In this document: piece after piece, positions 61,241 to 64,000 of the stretch
Layout of the letters: each line of letters opens with the position of its first letter
Position numbering within the stretch: position 1 is the first letter of the stretch
Assembly: GCF_003254525.1 (NCBI RefSeq)
Contig: NZ_QFYS01000001.1
Span: 1-64,000, forward strand
Origin: Phenylobacterium kunshanense
GTDB lineage: Bacteria; Pseudomonadota; Alphaproteobacteria; Caulobacterales; Caulobacteraceae
Direction: 5' to 3'
DNA length: 64,000 nt
Translations under genes and position numbers: made by a program
The notes under the pieces: model-generated
What the model was told of the DNA's origin: nothing
The model's database searches: none
The model's input: only the letters and a program-made list of their open reading frames with translations

Positions 61241-62119
61241 ATGGCCGAGGCGTTCGCGCCGGCGAAGGTGAACCTGTTCCTGCACGTCGGCGCGCCGGCG
61301 GCGGACGGCTATCACCCGCTCTGCAGCCTGATGGTCTTCGCGGACATGGGTGACCGGGTCCGGATCGAACTGGGCGAGGGCAGCCTCGTCATCGGCGGTC
61401 CCTTCGCCCGCGCGCTAGTGGGGCACGAGGCCGACAACCTCATGGTGCGCGCGGTCCGGGCCTTCGTCGAGGAACTCGGCCGGCCGATGGCGGAACTGTC
61501 GATGTCCCTCGACAAGCAACTGCCGATCGCCAGCGGCCTGGGCGGCGGGTCCAGTGACGCCGGCGCGTTGCTCCGCCTGATCCGGGATGTCTTCGCGCCT
61601 CAGATCGACGATGCGCGGCTGGAGCGGGTGGCGGGTCGGCTAGGCGCGGACGGCGCGGCCTGTCTGTGGGGCCGGCCCGTGCTGGCGGAGGGCTATGGGG
61701 AACGCCTGTCGCCCGCGCCGGGGCTGCCTGAGATCCACGCCGTGCTGGTGAACCCCGCGGTGGCGGTCTCGACCCCGGATGTCTATCGGCGTCTCGACGC
61801 GTCGGAAGGGTTTGGAGACATCGCGCCGCCGCCGATGCCCGATGCCTTCGAGAGCGTGGCCGAGCTGGCGGGTTGGCTGTCGATCCAGCGCAACGACCTG
61901 GAGGCGCCGGCCGTGGCCGCCGCGCCCGAGGTCGGTGCTGTGCTCGAGACCCTGCGCGCGGAGCCCGAGGTCCTGTTGGCCCGGGTGTCGGGGTCGGGCG
62001 GCACCTGTTTCGCGCTCTGCGCCGACGACCTGGCCGCCGAGAGCCTGGCCGAACGGGTCGAGGCGCTGGCGCCGCGCTGGTGGGTCCGCCGCTGCCGGTT
62101 GGGCGGCCCCTGGGGCTGA
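61241..62119 (+). CDS. ispE: 4-diphosphocytidyl-2-C-methyl-D-erythritol kinase
   Basis: This 292-residue GHMP kinase phosphorylates CDP-methylerythritol in the MEP isoprenoid pathway. It has the N-terminal FAPAKVNLFLHVG, the ATP loop PIASGLGGGSSDAGALL, and the C-terminal VSGSGGTCFAL. ATG 61241 is three bases after the TPR stop, so they are one message. The pathway supplies the quinone side chain and lipid carriers. Confidence 0.96.
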   Translation: MAEAFAPAKVNLFLHVGAPAADGYHPLCSLMVFADMGDRVRIELGEGSLVIGGPFARALVGHEADNLMVRAVRAFVEELGRPMAELSMSLDKQLPIASGLGGGSSDAGALLRLIRDVFAPQIDDARLERVAGRLGADGAACLWGRPVLAEGYGERLSPAPGLPEIHAVLVNPAVAVSTPDVYRRLDASEGFGDIAPPPMPDAFESVAELAGWLSIQRNDLEAPAVAAAPEVGAVLETLRAEPEVLLARVSGSGGTCFALCADDLAAESLAERVEALAPRWWVRRCRLGGPWG

Positions 62120-62140
62120 CGTTGGTCTGATCTGAACGAA

Positions 62141-62164
62141 GAGGGGGCCCCGCAGGGCCCCCTC
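62141..62164. terminator. Hairpin between convergent ispE and amtB
   Basis: GAGGGGGCCC and GGGCCCCCTC pair perfectly (ten bases) across CGCA, 22 bases past ispE and 55 past amtB. It probably ends both transcripts; there is no clear T tract. Confidence 0.7.
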
Positions 62165-62218
62165 GCACTCCATTGCCGCCCGGCGGTGTGTGGCCGGGCG
62201 ACTGTCTCTCCCCCGAGA

Positions 62219-63775
62219 TCAGGAGTGGTAGGCGCGTTCACCGTGCTCGACGATGTCGATGCCTTCTTCCTCGGTCTCCGGAGAGACCCGAAGGCCGACG
62301 GTGAACTTGATGATGTAGAAGACGATCGCCGAGGCGACGGCCGACCAGCTGATGGCGACCAGGACAGCCTTGATCTGGGCCATCAGCTGCACGCCCATGA
62401 CGTAGGCGGCCGTGTCGCAGGTCGAGATGTCCCCGTCAGCCGCGCAGGTGGTGTAGTCCACCACGCCCGCGCCACCCCATTCCGGATTGACGAGCAGGCC
62501 GGTGGCCAGGGCGCCGACGATGCCGCCAACCGCGTGGATGCCGAAGGCGTCCAGGCTGTCGTCGTACTTCAGCGCGTTCTTGATGGTCGAGCAGAAGATC
62601 ACGCAGATCGGCGACACGATGAGACCGAGGATCATCGCGCCCACCGGACCGGCGAAGCCGGCGGCGGGGGTCACCGCCACAAGGCCAGCGATCAGGCCCG
62701 AGGCCAGGCCCAGCATCGAGGCCTTCTTGCGCGTCACCCACTCAGTCATGGTCCACGAGAAGCCGGCCGCCGCGGTGGCGATCAGCGTGTTGACCACGGC
62801 GAGCGCCGCATAGCCGTTGGCTTCCAGGTTCGAGCCGGCGTTGAAGCCGAACCAGCCCACCCACAGCAGGCCGGCGCCGACCAGGGTCAGCGTCAGGCTG
62901 TGCGGCGGCATCGGCTCGGTGCGATAGCCCTTCCGCGCGCCGAGGATCAGAGCGCCCACCAGGGCGGCGATACCCGCGTTGATGTGGACGACCGTGCCGC
63001 CGGCGAAGTCGAGGGCGCCGAAGCTCCACAGCAGACCCGACTGGATCGGAGCCGTCGGATTGGCGGCGACCGAGTCCGGACCGGCCCACCACCACACCAT
63101 GTGAGCCATGGGATAGTAAGAGAGGATCGGCCACAGGATGGCGAAGATCACGACCGCGGCGAACTTCATCCGTTCGGCGACGCCGCCGAGGACCAGCGCG
63201 GCGGTGATGCAGGCGAAGGTCATCTGGAAGGCGATGAAGGCCAGTTCCGGAATGACGACGCCCGTCGAGAACGTCGCGACGTTGCTGGCCGGCGTCACGT
63301 CCTTCAGGAACAGCCGCCCGAAGCCGCCGACGAACTTGTCCAGGCCGCCGCCGTCGGTGAAGGCGAGGCTGTAGCCGTAGACCAGCCAGGCCATCATCCC
63401 GATCACGGTGACCGTCGAGACCTGCATCAGCATCGACAGCATGTTCTTCTGGCGGACGAGGCCGCCGTAGAACAGCGCCAGGCCAGGCAGGATCATCAGC
63501 AGCACGAGGATCGTCGACACGAGCATCCAGCTCACGTCGCCCTTGTCCGGCACGGGCGCCGGCGCCTCGGCGGCGGGCGCCTCAGCCGGAGCGGCTTCGG
63601 CCGCAGCCGGCGCTGCGGGCGCGGCTTCAGGCGCAGGGGCCGCGGCCTCTGCGGCCGCTGGCGCGGCAGCGGCCGGGGCCGCCTCCTGGGCGAAGGCTGT
63701 CGACGCCAATGGCGCCCCAGCCATCGCGGCGGCGAGCATCAGCCCCGCCAGCCGCTTCTTTCCAAAGAAGTTCAT
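62219..63775 (-). CDS. amtB: Ammonium transporter AmtB
   Basis: This 518-residue channel has a signal peptide (LAGLMLAAAMAGAPLASTAFA), an unusually long Ala/Pro/Glu-rich periplasmic stretch (about 30-80), then eleven membrane helices. Family landmarks are GLALFYGGLVR, DFAGGTVVHINAGIAALVGA, and AFGIHAVGGIVGALATG with the pore histidines. ATG 63775 was chosen because AAGGGG lies eight bases upstream; ATG 63781 is too close to it. glnK precedes by 20 bases, the classic glnK-amtB pair. Confidence 0.95.
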   Translation of the reverse strand: MNFFGKKRLAGLMLAAAMAGAPLASTAFAQEAAPAAAAPAAAEAAAPAPEAAPAAPAAAEAAPAEAPAAEAPAPVPDKGDVSWMLVSTILVLLMILPGLALFYGGLVRQKNMLSMLMQVSTVTVIGMMAWLVYGYSLAFTDGGGLDKFVGGFGRLFLKDVTPASNVATFSTGVVIPELAFIAFQMTFACITAALVLGGVAERMKFAAVVIFAILWPILSYYPMAHMVWWWAGPDSVAANPTAPIQSGLLWSFGALDFAGGTVVHINAGIAALVGALILGARKGYRTEPMPPHSLTLTLVGAGLLWVGWFGFNAGSNLEANGYAALAVVNTLIATAAAGFSWTMTEWVTRKKASMLGLASGLIAGLVAVTPAAGFAGPVGAMILGLIVSPICVIFCSTIKNALKYDDSLDAFGIHAVGGIVGALATGLLVNPEWGGAGVVDYTTCAADGDISTCDTAAYVMGVQLMAQIKAVLVAISWSAVASAIVFYIIKFTVGLRVSPETEEEGIDIVEHGERAYHS

Positions 63776-63795
63776 AAGCATATCCCCTTGTCCCC

Positions 63796-64000
63796 TTAGA
63801 GCGCCGCCGCCCCGGTCTCGCCCGTCCGGATGCGCACCGCTTCCGAGACGTCGAGCACGAAGATCTTCCCGTCGCCGATCTTGCCGGTCGCGGCCGCAGC
63901 CTTGATGGCTTCCACCGCCTTGCCCGCCGCCGCGTCGTCCACGACCGCTTCAAGCTTCACCTTCGGCAGGAAATTGATCTGGTATTCCGCGCCCCGGTAG
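63796..64000 (-). CDS. glnK: PII signalling protein GlnK, C-terminal part only
   Basis: The window ends inside this gene; the last 67 codons are present, from YRGAEYQINFLPKVKLE to a TAA at 63796-63798. The T-loop tyrosine that is uridylylated, the GKIGDGKIFV motif and the RIRTGETG C-terminus are all intact. PII proteins sense 2-oxoglutarate and ATP/ADP and block AmtB when nitrogen is ample. It reads into amtB with a 20-base gap. Confidence 0.95.
   Translation of the reverse strand, partial: YRGAEYQINFLPKVKLEAVVDDAAAGKAVEAIKAAAATGKIGDGKIFVLDVSEAVRIRTGETGAAAL

Noticed and set aside
62186..63799. A 537-codon plus-strand frame opposite amtB
   Set aside because: AmtB is unmistakable on the minus strand, and the plus frame is charged low-complexity sequence.

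Overview
The window reads as the chromosome of a high-GC alphaproteobacterium of the order Caulobacterales (Phenylobacterium/Caulobacter type). The basis is the flgI-cheL-flbY operon divergent from fliX, a PopZ polar organiser gene beside valS and tolC, CtrA-type TTAACC boxes, two GTTC-N7-GTTC LexA-type boxes, a one-cysteine DksA, and an alphaproteobacterial PEP-CTERM tail. No tool could be run, so family names come from reading motifs.

Layout. 1-126 is the 3' end of an IS5-family transposase. 131-4054 holds a truncated haemoglobin divergent from an NsrR-type regulator, then the flagellar P-ring operon (flgI, cheL, flbY), the flagellar checkpoint gene fliX, and dksA. 4139-10957 holds NAD+ synthetase, a LysR regulator with a divergent small protein, an outer-membrane barrel, a LOG-family hydrolase and an Atm1-like ABC exporter. 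10954-17153 is a minus-strand block: RND adaptor and permease, a GNAT acetyltransferase, and an alternative oxidase overlapping a second truncated haemoglobin. 17421-24870 holds glyoxalase I, a DedA protein, tRNA-Asn, a candidate CtrA-controlled small RNA, mpl, an acyl-CoA dehydrogenase/phosphotransferase/DUF6285 group, and a WYL regulator. 24972-30456 holds a prolyl oligopeptidase, a Nudix hydrolase, a PiuC-type dioxygenase, and a more A+T-rich pair encoding an RTX protein and a PEP-CTERM protein. 30565-37464 holds a VWA protein, an AbgT-type transporter, an SDR/AraC/DUF3703 group and an MgtC-like membrane protein. 37482-43368 is tRNA-Cys, a PCMT-like gene, tolC, popZ and valS.

43384-46456 is the accessory part: three tandem GC-rich repeats, a small frameshifted gene, then a 2.4-kb A+T-rich gene for a SIR2-like plus P-loop NTPase protein, probably an NAD+-depleting anti-phage defence protein. 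From 46752 to the end: a protein gene behind a LexA-type box, acyl-CoA synthetase and tlyA, a glycine-zipper protein, a TrmA/RumA-type methyltransferase, a radical SAM gene behind a second LexA-type box, a lytic transglycosylase, uracil-DNA glycosylase, an M48 protease, ETF-ubiquinone oxidoreductase, a TPR lipoprotein, ispE, and amtB with the partial glnK.

Links between genes. The acyl-CoA dehydrogenase, acyl-CoA synthetase and ETF-ubiquinone oxidoreductase together suggest fatty-acid oxidation feeding the quinone pool. The alternative oxidase and two haemoglobins suggest a respiratory branch tolerant of nitric oxide. TolC could serve the RND pump or secretion of the RTX protein, although no type I secretion ABC gene lies nearby. 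The most promising unusual items are the SIR2-NTPase gene, the CtrA-box small RNA, the coupled alternative oxidase-haemoglobin pair, and the intrinsic terminator inside the RND pair.
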